Below the pieces are notes generated by a model. It was not told the DNA's origin. It did no database searches and saw only the letters and a program-made list of their open reading frames with translations. 5,712 bases of DNA from positions 1 through 5,712 of the forward strand of contig CAMWWF010000210.1 in assembly GCA_947177885.1 (NCBI GenBank), in the 5' to 3' direction. The translations under genes and the position numbers were made by a program. This DNA comes from an uncultured Lachnospiraceae bacterium. GTDB taxonomy: Bacteria; Bacillota_A; Clostridia; Lachnospirales; Lachnospiraceae. Position 1 is the stretch's first letter, and each line of letters begins with the position of its first letter. Below, piece after piece: positions 5,436 to 5,712 of this stretch.

Positions 5436-5712
5436 TTATCCCTGCCGTACCGCCTGTCCGGGCATCCGGTTCATCCTCCGCACAGCCTGTTTCTTCGCTT
5501 TTCTCTTAATAGGATCGATCCGTTTCGCCGCCAACCGGAGAAACAGAAAAGAAACAGCAAGAAACAGGATCGTGGAAACGATCAACCACCGGTTCCCCGC
5601 AGCCACCAAATTGATCGGTCCGACAGTCCGGGTTATACCCGTTGTGTTTGGAATATCTTTCATCAGTGAATTCCCCGTCATGATCCGACAGAAAAATTCC
5701 ACCAGATACACA
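5436..5712 (-). CDS. C-terminal part of a membrane protein, possibly an ABC-2-type permease
   Basis: The frame is open from the window edge to TAA at 5438-5436, giving about 91 visible residues; the start lies outside the window, so the GTG near the edge should not be taken as a start. One clear membrane helix, RWLIVSTILFLAVSFLFLRL (41-60), is followed by a strongly basic tail (KRIDPIKRKAKKQAVRR), which by the positive-inside rule is cytoplasmic. An extracytoplasmic stretch before the helix (TRTVGPINLVAAGN) and a final helix plus basic tail are common at the C-terminus of ABC-2-type permeases, and such permeases are found with MoxR/DUF58 clusters. The visible part has no diagnostic motif, so the permease call is an inference. 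The next gene starts 52 bp downstream, consistent with one operon. Confidence 0.5.
   Translation of the reverse strand, partial: VYLVEFFCRIMTGNSLMKDIPNTTGITRTVGPINLVAAGNRWLIVSTILFLAVSFLFLRLAAKRIDPIKRKAKKQAVRRMNRMPGQAVRQG

Overview
The window looks like part of a Gram-positive Firmicutes chromosome, most likely Clostridia and plausibly Lachnospiraceae. This is an inference from the moderate GC content, the strong AGGAGG-type ribosome binding sites, the family content (a MoxR/DUF58 pair and an AAA-ATPase-like/PD-(D/E)XK protein of the DUF1703 type) and similar arrangements known from gut Clostridia. No database search was possible, so the taxon is a guess. Every gene I can support lies on the minus strand, so transcription runs from high to low coordinates.

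In transcription order: (1) 5712-5436 is the C-terminal end of a membrane protein, possibly an ABC-2-type permease. (2) 5383-3980 encodes a three-helix membrane protein with a coiled coil, a very long Asn/Gly/Gln-rich linker and a conserved-looking C-terminal tail. It resembles the large membrane proteins encoded next to MoxR genes. (3) 3976-3440 is a ragged stretch of about 540 bp with short protein-like segments in different frames. It holds one plausible 62-codon gene (3628-3440) and probable gene debris. (4) 3439-3098 is non-coding and unusually rich in dyad symmetry. (5) 3097-1358 encodes an intact 579-residue DUF1703-type protein (AAA-ATPase-like N-terminus, PD-(D/E)XK nuclease-like C-terminus). 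(6) 1266-316 encodes a complete MoxR-family AAA+ ATPase. (7) 204-1 is the N-terminus of a DUF58 protein that runs off the window.

Genes 1, 2, 6 and 7 fit one known theme: a membrane-associated MoxR/DUF58 chaperone-like module with membrane partners. MoxR ATPases are thought to remodel or mature protein complexes together with DUF58 or VWA proteins. The DUF1703-type gene does not belong to that theme. It sits between the linker protein and MoxR, together with the palindrome-rich spacer and the gene debris, and so looks like an accessory insertion into an otherwise coherent operon. A 13-of-14-base direct repeat (1284-1297 and 3375-3388) brackets it, and a compact inverted-repeat unit (3359-3425) lies at its upstream side. 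These non-coding structures, more than the genes, are what merit a second look.
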